Assembly: GCA_002496565.1 (NCBI GenBank)
Contig: DAKJ01000018.1
Coordinates: forward strand, 843,947 to 881,401
Source of the DNA: Methanosarcina sp. UBA289
GTDB taxonomy: Archaea; Halobacteriota; Methanosarcinia; Methanosarcinales; Methanosarcinaceae
Direction: 5' to 3'
DNA length: 37,455 nucleotides
Positions 8,116 to 16,296 of the stretch are shown one piece after another. Within the stretch, counting starts at the first letter, position 1, and each line of letters begins with the position of its first letter. A program made the translations under genes and the position numbers. Under the pieces are notes generated by a model. It saw only the letters and a program-made list of their open reading frames with translations. It searched no databases and was not told the DNA's origin.

Positions 8116-8907
8116 ATGGCAGATGAGATCGACTACAAGATTATCGGCGAAGACATGCAAATTGTTGAAATTGAGCTTGATCCTGATGAAGCAGTCCAGG
8201 CAGAGGCTGGGGCTATGGCATATATGGGACCCGGAATTCAGATGCAGACCAGCATGGGTAACGAAGGAGGCGGACTTTTCGGAAGCCTCAAAAAAGGACT
8301 TAAACGGGCTCTAACCGGAGAAAGTTTCTTTATTACAAGCTTTGTTCACAAAGGCTCTGGAAAAGGGCATGTAGCTTTTGCAGCTCCTTATCCGGGCAAA
8401 ATTATTCCCTTTGATCTCACAAAGTTCGGAGGCAGTCTCCTATGCCAGAAAGATTCATTTCTCTGTGCGGCTCGCGGAGTAGATGTGGAAGTAGCTTTCA
8501 CCCGCAAGCTTGGAGCAGGATTTTTCGGTGGCGAAGGTTTTATCTTGCAAAGGTTGCAGGGTGACGGTTTGGCCTTTCTCCATATTGGGGGCACAGTTAT
8601 AAGAAAAGACCTGGCAGCTGGCGAGACTTATCGTGTCGACACGGGTTGTGTGGCAGCTTTCACAGAAACTGTAACCTATGACATAACCTGGTCAAAGAAC
8701 TTTAAAAATGCCCTTTTTGGTGGTGAAGGAGTTGTTCTTGCAACCCTTACAGGCCCGGGCACAGTGTATATGCAGAGCCTGCCTTTCTCCCGTCTTGCTG
8801 ATAGAATCTTTGCAGCCTCTGCCTATGGCCGTAACCGCGACGAACAAACCGGCGTTGCTGGAACCGGTATCTTGGGAGGCCTGATTGGTGGAGATAGAGC
8901 ATTCTAA
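8116..8907 (+). CDS. TIGR00266/AIM24 family protein
   Basis: A 263-aa protein of the TIGR00266 (AIM24-like) family, which forms a beta-rich TRAP-like fold and has no established activity in archaea. The N terminus DYKIIGEDMQIVEIELD, then EAGAMAYMGPGIQM, a glycine-rich GGGLFGSLKKGLKRALTGES and the final GGLIGGDRAF are typical. The ATG at 8116 has GGAGAG 6-11 nt upstream and matches the family N terminus; an upstream in-frame start at 8062 would add 18 residues without support. No signal peptide or membrane segment is visible. A stem-loop at 9019-9045 follows, shared with the convergent CBS gene. Confidence 0.87.
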   Translation: MADEIDYKIIGEDMQIVEIELDPDEAVQAEAGAMAYMGPGIQMQTSMGNEGGGLFGSLKKGLKRALTGESFFITSFVHKGSGKGHVAFAAPYPGKIIPFDLTKFGGSLLCQKDSFLCAARGVDVEVAFTRKLGAGFFGGEGFILQRLQGDGLAFLHIGGTVIRKDLAAGETYRVDTGCVAAFTETVTYDITWSKNFKNALFGGEGVVLATLTGPGTVYMQSLPFSRLADRIFAASAYGRNRDEQTGVAGTGILGGLIGGDRAF

Positions 8908-9018
8908 AAACGAGAAACTACTCTAATACAAAAACCACTCTAAAAGTAGGATTCACTGTAAAATCCAATTTGCTCTAAATGTAAGAAATCAATCGAAAGG
9001 AAAACTTAGAAATTTAAA

Positions 9019-9045
9019 AAGGCCTGCTCCTTTAAGACAGGCCTT
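9019..9045. terminator. Symmetric stem-loop between convergent genes
   Basis: A perfect 8-bp inverted repeat, AAGGCCTG (9019-9026) and CAGGCCTT (9038-9045), has an 11-nt loop. It is followed on the plus strand by a T-rich tract to about 9066. It lies between the end of the AIM24-family gene and the end of the first CBS gene, so it may serve both strands. Confidence 0.65.
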
Positions 9046-9105
9046 CTCTTACTTACTTTTTATTTCGGTTAAGTTTTGTTTAGCTCTCTTTTTCTGAATT
9101 TAAGC

Positions 9106-9882
9106 TTATTCCTCAATTGTATTTATTATATTTCTACGAGCCAGGAAGCCAGCAAGTTCATCCTCCAGATTAAGGACCGGAACACCTCCTACATCGTGTT
9201 TCATCATAGTCTGAACAGCTTCTGCCAGAGGTGTATTTGTATAAACACTAACCACACTGCGGGTCATAATATCCCCTACCAGCAGGTTCCTGATCCTCGA
9301 GTCCTGCTGATTGTCAGCTACCAGATCCCTGAAAGAGCGCATAGCAAAGGCAATGTCATCCTCAGCAACAATGCCTACAAGCTTTCCGTTTTCAATTACT
9401 GGCAGCCTTCCCACATTTTTATCAAGAATAAGCCTCCTGGCGTGGCTCACTCTATCAGATGGGCTGACAACGATAGGACTTTTTTCCATTACTTCTCCAA
9501 CAAAGCCTGAAAAATGGTTTACTTTCATAAGTTCCTGGGGTGTCACCCAGCCCAGGGCATTTCCATTATCAGTGACAATAATTACGCCACTTTTCTTTTT
9601 CATCAGGGTAAGGGCATCCCTAATATCAGTATCAGGCAGAACCTTTACAAAGTTGTCGGATACGGCTGTTGCAACATGCAGAGAGGATGCAGGTTTGCTC
9701 AGTTTCTTGCGAGTTCCGAGCTGCTCTGTCAGACTTCTCATTGTAAGTACACCGAGTACCTGATCGTCGTGGACTACTAGCAGGCGTTTTGTGTTCTTCT
9801 TTTCCATAAGGTCCAGGGCGTGAGATATGGTGTCTGACTTGTCAATCCTGTATGGCTGTACCATTATATCTTTAACTTGCAT
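9106..9882 (-). CDS. Four-CBS-domain protein (CBS cluster gene 1)
   Basis: A 258-aa protein made almost entirely of four CBS motifs, i.e. two Bateman modules. The repeats begin near MQVKDIMVQP, LHVATAVSDNF, GEVMEKSPIVV and VGDIMTRSVV, each followed by the strand-helix pattern ending in a GVLT/GWVT/GIVAEDD/GFLARR-type loop. Such modules bind adenosyl ligands (AMP, ATP, SAM or MTA in studied archaeal cases); the ligand here is unknown and no effector domain is fused. The start is placed at the ATG at 9882, because AGGTGA ends 5 nt upstream; a GTG three codons earlier (9891) overlaps that site. It is the promoter-distal member of five consecutive same-strand CBS genes. Confidence 0.88.
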   Translation of the reverse strand: MQVKDIMVQPYRIDKSDTISHALDLMEKKNTKRLLVVHDDQVLGVLTMRSLTEQLGTRKKLSKPASSLHVATAVSDNFVKVLPDTDIRDALTLMKKKSGVIIVTDNGNALGWVTPQELMKVNHFSGFVGEVMEKSPIVVSPSDRVSHARRLILDKNVGRLPVIENGKLVGIVAEDDIAFAMRSFRDLVADNQQDSRIRNLLVGDIMTRSVVSVYTNTPLAEAVQTMMKHDVGGVPVLNLEDELAGFLARRNIINTIEE

Positions 9883-10057
9883 GCAATTCACCTCATGCGT
9901 ATCCAGAATTTTTAATTACAATTTTCGCAATTTTTTGCGTATTTTACTTATCCGTTTTCCCGTGCTTTAATTTCGCATCCTTCTCTTACATTTGGCTGTT
10001 TTATCCATTGCTCTTTATTGCCACCTTTCGCAATATTTACCTCCACTCTGCCGTGTT

Positions 10058-10903
10058 TCAGAGGAGGGCTTTCGTGATATCGGTTCTGCTTAATATGCCC
10101 ACTATATCTTCTCCATCACTGACAGGTAATGCAGTCACTCCTTCTTCAATCATTTTTTTGGCGGCTGCACTGATATTTTCATTTACGTCAATGGAGTTTA
10201 TTGGAGAAACCATGATGTCTTCTGCAGTCAAAGGCACCTCTTTTACGTATCTGTAGGTCTTCTGGCCTCCAGGAGAAGATCTACGAGTCATCTTGATACT
10301 TTTTGTGGAAAGTTCGCCTTGAAAGTCAGTTAAGAGGTTTAAAGCAAGGCTTCTGCTGGAAATAATCCCTACAGGCTTTCCTGCATCGTCTTTAACGATC
10401 ACTCTTTCTATTTCATTTCTGTTCATTTCGTCAATCACATGGTTGATAGTGTGATGTCTGTGAACAGAAACGATATCCTCAGTCATTAACTTAGGAATTT
10501 TTGTTTTCATTTCCTCACTATTTTCCGCAACATAGCGCACAAGATCTGTCCTGGTGACAATACCTACAATGTCGTTTTTTACCACCGGAACATTATGCAC
10601 TCCGTTCTCAAGCATTAAGGCAGCTGCCTGGGAAATAGAGGCTTCAGGATAGATGGTAATAACCGAGTCAGTCATCAATAACTTAATAGGGATCTGGTCT
10701 ATCGGTCTTCTTCTCCAGAGAGGTTCGGCCTGAGCCAGGCGGTTAGTGATGTCTGATTTTGTGACGATTCCCACCATCTTGCCCTCGTTGAGGACAAGCA
10801 ACGTACTGATTCTATACCTTAACATCAGTTTTCTTGCATGTGATACGGGCTCATCTGCATTTAGAACATATACAGGTGAACTCATGATGTCCGCCACATT
10901 CAT
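10058..10903 (-). CDS. Four-CBS-domain protein (CBS cluster gene 2)
   Basis: A 281-aa protein with four CBS motifs starting near MNVADIMSSP, IKLLMTDSVI, IPKLMTEDIV and AEDIMVSPIN. The strand-loop ends are GIVTKSD, GIVTRTD, GIISSRS and GILSRTD. The last two motifs are separated by a basic linker of about 30 residues (KSIKMTRRSSPGGQKTY). No catalytic domain is present, so it is probably a ligand-sensing regulator of a partner protein. The ATG at 10903 has a strong Shine-Dalgarno GGAGGT 5 nt upstream, and an AT-rich TATA-like region lies at about 10925-10950, suggesting its own promoter. It is 166 bp upstream of gene 1 and paralogous to it. Confidence 0.9.
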   Translation of the reverse strand: MNVADIMSSPVYVLNADEPVSHARKLMLRYRISTLLVLNEGKMVGIVTKSDITNRLAQAEPLWRRRPIDQIPIKLLMTDSVITIYPEASISQAAALMLENGVHNVPVVKNDIVGIVTRTDLVRYVAENSEEMKTKIPKLMTEDIVSVHRHHTINHVIDEMNRNEIERVIVKDDAGKPVGIISSRSLALNLLTDFQGELSTKSIKMTRRSSPGGQKTYRYVKEVPLTAEDIMVSPINSIDVNENISAAAKKMIEEGVTALPVSDGEDIVGILSRTDITKALL

Positions 10904-11260
10904 GAAGTACCTCCTTCATTTTTACAATATATAAATATTAATAATTATAGTTTTTGAATAAGATGCGCACATTACAATTTCTAGCTATGGTTGCTAATTT
11001 TCAGAGAAGTAACGCGTACTTTTCGTTGAAGTGAGAGCTAATTTAAGAAGTTCTTATTTCTCGATCTGTTTCAAGCTAGAAATTTTCCTTTTTCTTAAAA
11101 CTCCTGAAAGCTTGAACTTCTGAAAACTTGAGCCTGAGGATTTTCTGGTCTCAGTTTGCTTTCAATTTTTAGTATGAATCTTATTTCCACTACTTTACGA
11201 AATTCTGAGCCAATTTGACCAGCTCGAATTTCCCTGGATCGATTTTAATCAATTGATTAT
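10904..11260. other. Spacer between CBS genes 2 and 3
   Basis: No gene is seen. The left end (10920-10950) is AT-rich and probably holds the promoter of CBS gene 2 on the minus strand. CTGAAAGCTTGA and CTGAAAACTTGA form a short direct repeat near 11103-11133. I see no strong terminator hairpin. Confidence 0.4.
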
Positions 11261-12364
11261 TTACTGGGGTTCATTCAGAGATTTTAGTAGATCCCTTTCC
11301 GTAATGATGCCGCGAAGCACCCCGTTCTCCAGAACCGGAAGTGAACCTATCTTTTTCTCAAGCATTATTTCCATTGCTTTTCCCAGATCCGTACCAGGGA
11401 CAGTCCATATCAGTTCTTTTGATACAATAGAACCTACAGGCTGGTCAAGCGCCTCATGGATATTTCCTGTTGTCAACTTACTGAAAGCATCTCCCCTTCC
11501 AAGGAAATGGATAATATCAGAAGAAGTGATAATTCCTGCGAAGATACCGTCCTTGACTACAGGAAGCCTTCGGAGTTTATTCTCCACCATTACTTTTGCT
11601 GCCTGTCCAATGGGTGTGTCAGTTGAGACCATTCTGACGCTCTCGGTCATATATTCATCAACAGTTCGGTTTGTCACGAGACCACCCATCAGTTCAATTG
11701 CATTCCTTTCAGTAAAGATTGCAATGACCTGCATGTCATTGTTCACAATTGGCAGGCCGCCTGTTCTTCTTTCAATCATCATTGAAACAGCATCTTTAAA
11801 GTCAGCCTGTTCATGAAGGTAGGGAATGTCAGTTTCCATGATTTGCCGTACTTCTTCGTTGATCGCTGCCAGAAGGTTACCTTTGAAGCGGTTTTCAATT
11901 AGTAGATTCTTTTTCCCGCCCCCTAGGAAATCGATAATATCTACAGAAGTAACGACTCCTTCAAGCCTCCGTGTTCCGGCGTTTGTGATAGGAATACGCC
12001 TGAATCTCCTTTCAGTCATAATCCTGATTGCATCCATAATTGTTGCAGTAGGAGGAAGGGTTACTACATCCCTTGTTGCTAGGGCCAGGATCTTTCCTTC
12101 ATGTTCTGAAATGCGGGATTTAAATTCAGGACCTATTCGCATAGTGCCCATGCTGCTAATCATGTGTGGGTCTTTCTGCTGCGCTTTCTTGGATTTGCTC
12201 ACACCTGGCTGAACCTTCATCTTGTCGACGGACGAAAATGTCGTATTTCTGTTCAATAGGATCACCGAATTCGAGTTGCAGTTAATTGCTTTTTCATAGT
12301 CCGTTTTTCTTCTTTTCCTGCCTTCTTGCAGAAACTTCTCTACAATCTGCAATTTATTCCTCAA
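11261..12364 (-). CDS. Four-CBS-domain protein with basic N-terminal extension (CBS cluster gene 3)
   Basis: The longest of the cluster. Four CBS motifs occupy about residues 90-367 and include ALATRDVVTL, RQIMETDIPY, VDEYMTESVR and VGSIVSKELI, with loops GVVTSVD, AIFTERN, GIITSSD and GIITERD. The open frame from a TTG at 12364 gives 367 aa, but the first 90 residues are Lys/Asn/Ser-rich and unlike a CBS fold. Alternative ATG starts are at 12220 and 12163, the latter leading quickly into MGTMRIGPEFKSRI. None has a convincing Shine-Dalgarno sequence, so the start is uncertain and the true protein may be about 300-320 aa. It probably acts as an adenosyl-ligand sensor; no effector domain is fused. 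Confidence 0.82.
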   Translation of the reverse strand: MRNKLQIVEKFLQEGRKRRKTDYEKAINCNSNSVILLNRNTTFSSVDKMKVQPGVSKSKKAQQKDPHMISSMGTMRIGPEFKSRISEHEGKILALATRDVVTLPPTATIMDAIRIMTERRFRRIPITNAGTRRLEGVVTSVDIIDFLGGGKKNLLIENRFKGNLLAAINEEVRQIMETDIPYLHEQADFKDAVSMMIERRTGGLPIVNNDMQVIAIFTERNAIELMGGLVTNRTVDEYMTESVRMVSTDTPIGQAAKVMVENKLRRLPVVKDGIFAGIITSSDIIHFLGRGDAFSKLTTGNIHEALDQPVGSIVSKELIWTVPGTDLGKAMEIMLEKKIGSLPVLENGVLRGIITERDLLKSLNEPQ

Positions 12365-12582
12365 CAGACCAAGTTTTGCTCCCTGAAAAAATAAAACCTG
12401 AAAGCAATTTTCTCCCGAATCTTTCCAAAAGGTTTCCTCTATTTTCAGATCTATAATTATTATTAATGACGATCTTTAATGTTATAATCTTTTTGCGTGA
12501 AAACTTACCGTTATTTTTCGCATTGAATAATTCTCTGGTTAGCTATCATTCTTCAACTGAATATCTAATTACAAACTTTCTT

Positions 12583-13398
12583 TCAAAGTCGGTTTTCGAA
12601 AGGTTTTTCAGGCCATACATTGACAATAGATTCCAGAAGATCCTGTCTATCAACGATTCCAGATACCTTGTCCTTTTCGTTTACTATTGTAACTCTTCCG
12701 ATATCATAGTGAATAATCATCTCAATTGCACTTTGAATGGAATCGTTTTCTGAAAGTATATATGCAGGAGTTGACATTATCTTCTCAACTTTTGGACTGT
12801 CATTGGGCCTTGTTCGCCTCTCATCTTCCACTTCAATTCGCACAGCACCTGATTTTATTATGTCTCGGCGTGTTATCATTCCAATAGGCTCACCTTTCTT
12901 TGAAACTACAGGAATACCAGTAAAATCTGTCTCAAGCATATGTCCCCAAACTGTGCCGACTTTGTCCTCTGGTGAGCAGCTTTTGACTTTCTTTGTCATT
13001 ACGGCTTGCAGTGTATTGGGAACATTCTTTGGAACGTCCACATTTCTGAGAATATCTACGTTACTCAAGATTCCAACTACTGTACGATCAGTAGTTGATT
13101 TAACCACAGGAACTCTATTCTGCCTTGACTGCACCATCAACTTTGCAGCCTTCATGATATCCATATCCGGAGTGATCGTAGGGGACTGGCTTGCATATCC
13201 GCCTACTGTAACATTCGAGCGTGTAGAGGTAACCCTCAAGATATCCTGGTCACTCAACATTCCCACAAGCCTGTTCTCTTCGTCAACAACAACAAGGCTT
13301 CTAAGAAGATGATCGCGCATTAGCTGACGGGCGCGAGTCACAAAGTCTCCTTCTTTGATACTCACAGGCTCTTCTGTCATAATCTCACTAACGTTCAT
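12583..13398 (-). CDS. Four-CBS-domain protein (CBS cluster gene 4)
   Basis: A 271-aa protein with four CBS motifs beginning near MNVSEIMTEEP, GGYASQSPTI, LQAVMTKKVK and VEKIMSTPAY. The loop motifs are GMLSDQD, GILSNVD, GMITRRD and GIVDRQD. The ATG at 13398 is preceded by GGAAGGT at good spacing. It lies 78 bp downstream of CBS gene 5, close enough for co-transcription. As with its paralogues, a regulatory ligand-binding role is inferred from the fold, and the partner is unknown. Confidence 0.9.
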   Translation of the reverse strand: MNVSEIMTEEPVSIKEGDFVTRARQLMRDHLLRSLVVVDEENRLVGMLSDQDILRVTSTRSNVTVGGYASQSPTITPDMDIMKAAKLMVQSRQNRVPVVKSTTDRTVVGILSNVDILRNVDVPKNVPNTLQAVMTKKVKSCSPEDKVGTVWGHMLETDFTGIPVVSKKGEPIGMITRRDIIKSGAVRIEVEDERRTRPNDSPKVEKIMSTPAYILSENDSIQSAIEMIIHYDIGRVTIVNEKDKVSGIVDRQDLLESIVNVWPEKPFENRL

Positions 13399-13476
13399 TG
13401 TCTACCTTCCTATACTCTATTTAAAAAAGAATATCTGCAATTTGCAAAGTCGAAATTTATGTGTAAAATCTACAGA

Positions 13477-14130
13477 TCATTCGTAATCCTCGCCTTCTTC
13501 TTGCCGACAGTTTCCACATAGGTATCTTCCGTCCACAAATCTAAGGTCATATGAAAAGACATTACAAGACTCACATATTCCCGTTTGAAAATCTTCTGCT
13601 TCTGAAATTTCTTCGATCGAGGGGGTGGAAAAGAGAGCCTCCCTGTTCATATCAATAAGTTCTTTGAGAATAGTATTAAGTCCAGGCGTTACTATCAGGA
13701 TGTCAGTGTTCGAAATCATTCCTATTATTCTACCATTTTCTAGGACTGGCAGTCTTTTAATATTCGCCTTTAGCATGATCTCAGAAGCTTCTACAATACT
13801 TGTTTCAGGCTCTACGGTTATCAAGGGGGTTGAGAGTATTTCACTTGCCCTTACCTCATCTGGTTTTTTATTCTCTGTAACGATACCCTTCACAAGATCT
13901 CTTTCAGTTATTATTCCCATAGCTTTGCCATTCTCAGTGATAATGACGCTACCTGCATCACGACTGATCATTTCCCTTGCAACAGCAGGAATATCTGAGT
14001 TGATATCCATTACTATGACTGCTTTATTCATAACTTCAGAAACCGAGACCTCTCTTTCAATCTCTCTGTTGTGAATACCAACACCTATCTCTCTCTCAGC
14101 ATCGGTATCCCTTCCAGGTCCATCTGCCAT
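13477..14130 (-). CDS. Two-CBS-domain protein with C-terminal zinc-ribbon-like motif (CBS cluster gene 5)
   Basis: A 217-aa protein. After a charged N terminus (about 1-28) it has two CBS motifs (VSEVMNKAVI and ASEILSTPLI, loops GIITERD and GMISNTD). A linker follows, then a C-terminal CESC - 17 residues - CGNC pair, which looks like a zinc ribbon at about residues 187-210. That architecture differs from the other four cluster members and suggests contact with nucleic acid or protein through the zinc site. The ATG at 14130 has AGGGGGAA about 13 nt upstream. It is the first gene of the five-gene run, immediately next to the ORB-containing spacer. Confidence 0.88.
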   Translation of the reverse strand: MADGPGRDTDAEREIGVGIHNREIEREVSVSEVMNKAVIVMDINSDIPAVAREMISRDAGSVIITENGKAMGIITERDLVKGIVTENKKPDEVRASEILSTPLITVEPETSIVEASEIMLKANIKRLPVLENGRIIGMISNTDILIVTPGLNTILKELIDMNREALFSTPSIEEISEAEDFQTGICESCNVFSYDLRFVDGRYLCGNCRQEEGEDYE

Positions 14131-14566
14131 TTACTGCCGTTCCCCCTTTCGTTCCATACTTCGGCAATTCGCACTATAAGACTCACAATATAGGACTCAC
14201 AATACAATATTTCGGCAAAAGCTTTTCAAGTTCCAGTTTCCTGTAGAAAAACTTTCCAGATCGATTTATTCATCCATCTAAGTTCAGGCCCTGCAATCAT
14301 TAACTTTTTGAAGATGATATTCCGGCGAGGCCAATAGTCTCAGGATTTATTTTTTGTCCGTTCCCTCTAAGATGTTTTCCCCATTTTTTCGGACGTTTTT
14401 ATACCACTTATATATACGAATCAATGGTACATAACGATAACGGCATTTCTTTTTCTCTATATAACAGAAGAAGTTTGCATGAAGTCAGAAGGCTATTCTT
14501 TCTAAGATCCCTTTCTTTTGTTCATGGAAAATAGCTTACGGAAGTCTCGAAGGAATTTTTTTCAGA

Positions 14567-14587
14567 ACCCCTCCGTTTCCACTGGAG
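14567..14587 (+). other. Origin recognition box (ORB) 1
   Basis: The element reads ACCCCT-CCG-TTTCCACTGGAG. Its reverse complement gives the archaeal ORB layout, a dyad CTCCAGTGGAAAC followed by a G-string AGGGGT. Upstream bases from 14551 (AGGAATTTTTTTCAGA) also match the second copy, so the whole direct repeat is about 37 bp. Orc1/Cdc6 binding is expected from the archaeal consensus. Confidence 0.75.
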
Positions 14588-14743
14588 ATTTTTGCTGAGA
14601 ATGAAAAATATTTAATCGTCTGAAAGAAGTATTAGGAAGAAGTGCAGAAGAGAAGTATATTTTAGAAAGCAGACTTATACAGTTTAAAAAAACTCAAATT
14701 ATATTTGTAATGCTTTCTATTTTTCTCACAGGAAATTTTTCTG

Positions 14744-14764
14744 ACCCCTTTATTTCCACTGGAA
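14744..14764 (+). other. Origin recognition box (ORB) 2
   Basis: The element reads ACCCCT-TTA-TTTCCACTGGAA, in the same orientation as ORB 1 and 177 bp from it. ACCCCT, the three-base gap and TTTCCACTGGA are kept. The preceding AGGAAATTTTTCTG at 14730-14743 extends the match. It lies 78 bp from the stop of rpa1. Confidence 0.75.
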
Positions 14765-14841
14765 TTCACTTCATAAACTTTTACCTTGAAAGGTAAGGTT
14801 TTAGAAGTAAACCAGAAAGAGAAGCCGAAAAAGGAGAATGA

Positions 14842-16296
14842 TTAAAGAATAATTACTCTGCTTCGGTTCCCGATACTCAGCTCGATTTCTTCGTTCAGAC
14901 CATACTTTGCATACGCGTTAATGATCTGGATTTCTGAGTCAATATCAAGATCCTCGATCACATAAGCCTGTTCTCCCCAGAGAGTCAGCCGAATACTACC
15001 TGTTTCGTCTTTAAGTTGGAGGTTTGAAACCACGTTCTCGGTTCCGTCTTCTCTTTCAAACTCTCGAAGTTCCCCTATTTCGGAAACCTTCCCCTGGACT
15101 GAATAGCTTTCCCCAGGGACAATATCAGCGATATCCGTAAACTTTTCTCTGTACTCAATCTCCTTTTCACTCTTCTGGATTATCCCTCTGCCTCCCAGAT
15201 TTAGTTCTACCTGCTGGGTGAAGGCATTTTCCCGAGAGTAAGCATGGAGTACTTCTATAGTCTCGTCAAAATCGATTTCATCCAGAAAACTAGTTTTTTC
15301 ATCCCAGAGGGTAAGTCTGATTTTTCCTGTGGAATCGCCAAGAAGAATATTTCCCACTCTTCCGGTAGATCCGTCTTTTTTCTCAAAGGTTCGGATTTCC
15401 CCTATATCGAGTATTCTTCCGGAAACGTTAATATTGTTCATATCAGCCCCAATATCCTCGACTGGGGTAAATTCTTCTTCATACTCGACTTTTGTCTCAC
15501 TTTTCTTGATTATACTTCGGTTTCCCACCTGCAACTCAATTTTCTGAGTAAAGGCGTTTTCTCGAGCATAGGCATTGACCAGCTCCACAGTATCTCCATA
15601 TTCTACATCGTTCAGGAACTCAGTCTTGTCATCCCATAGAGTCACCCTGACTGTACCAGTATCATCTCCAAGAAGCAAGTTTCCTACCTTTCCACAGTTG
15701 CCATCTTTTCGTTGGAAGGTCCTTATTTCTGAAATTTCCAGAATTTTTCCTGTCAAATTCAGATCTCCCATGCCATCCTTTATGTCTTTTATTTTCTGGG
15801 TGCTGGCAGCGACTTCGATTTCTTCTTCGCTTTCGGCCAGGACTCCATTGTTTCCTACATTGATTTCCACTCCCGAATATCCCTGTTTCGCATAACCGCT
15901 AATCTGGAGAGTTTGTCCTATTCTGATTTTTCCATCCTTTATAAGATCTGCCATATTGTCCCAGAGTGTTACCTTAACTTTTCCGGTCTCATCTCCAACA
16001 ATTATATTTCCGACTCTACCTATTGTTCCGTCATTTCGGGTAAATTCTTTAGTATCGAAAACCGACACAACCTTTGCAACAAGATTAATTTGTCCACTCT
16101 CGGCTGTAATGTTTTCAACTTTCACACTGTCCCGACCTACATCTGAAAATCCAAGTTCGTTGGCAACCAGCATGGCAGCCATAGGTTCATCGCAAAGCCC
16201 TCCCATGCTTTCAACCTTTTCTTGGACACGCTGCATGAAGTCCTCTTTACTGATAACATGGCTGAGCTTTTTATATATCGATTCAATATCTGTCAT
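14842..16296 (-). CDS. rpa1: Replication protein A, four OB-fold single-stranded DNA-binding protein (RPA1)
   Basis: A 484-aa single-stranded DNA-binding protein with a helical N terminus (about 1-55) and four consecutive OB folds at about 60-155, 170-267, 280-372 and 385-484. Each repeat carries the pattern G-K-I-x-E-I-x-E-I-R-x-F-x-R-K-D-G followed by V-G-N-(I/L)-x-(L/V)-G-D-x-T-G and L-T-L-W-D/G. Folds 2 and 3 are the most alike, indicating internal duplication. No zinc finger is present. This architecture matches Methanosarcina RPA1, which coats ssDNA in replication and repair. The ATG at 16296 has a strong AAGGAGAT Shine-Dalgarno. Its 3' end abuts the ORB spacer, a setting that fits a role at the origin. 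Confidence 0.95.
   Translation of the reverse strand: MTDIESIYKKLSHVISKEDFMQRVQEKVESMGGLCDEPMAAMLVANELGFSDVGRDSVKVENITAESGQINLVAKVVSVFDTKEFTRNDGTIGRVGNIIVGDETGKVKVTLWDNMADLIKDGKIRIGQTLQISGYAKQGYSGVEINVGNNGVLAESEEEIEVAASTQKIKDIKDGMGDLNLTGKILEISEIRTFQRKDGNCGKVGNLLLGDDTGTVRVTLWDDKTEFLNDVEYGDTVELVNAYARENAFTQKIELQVGNRSIIKKSETKVEYEEEFTPVEDIGADMNNINVSGRILDIGEIRTFEKKDGSTGRVGNILLGDSTGKIRLTLWDEKTSFLDEIDFDETIEVLHAYSRENAFTQQVELNLGGRGIIQKSEKEIEYREKFTDIADIVPGESYSVQGKVSEIGELREFEREDGTENVVSNLQLKDETGSIRLTLWGEQAYVIEDLDIDSEIQIINAYAKYGLNEEIELSIGNRSRVIIL

Larger units (their letters stand above)
14131..14841. other. ORB-bearing spacer, candidate replication origin
   Basis: A 711-bp gene-free spacer between the CBS cluster and rpa1, both on the minus strand. 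It contains two same-orientation ORB-like elements (14567-14587 and 14744-14764) separated by an A/T-rich stretch (about 14600-14740) suitable for unwinding. Near the CBS side there are direct repeats: TTCGGCAA at 14160-14167 and 14211-14218, and GACTCACAATA at 14180-14190 and 14194-14204, probably in the promoter region of CBS gene 5. A TATATATA-like tract is at about 14407-14415. I infer an origin from the ORB pair; activity is unproven. Confidence 0.6.

Noticed and set aside
11253..11816. 187-codon plus-strand frame opposite CBS gene 3
   Set aside because: It is antisense to a clear CBS gene, with Ser/Ile/Phe-rich composition typical of a shadow frame.
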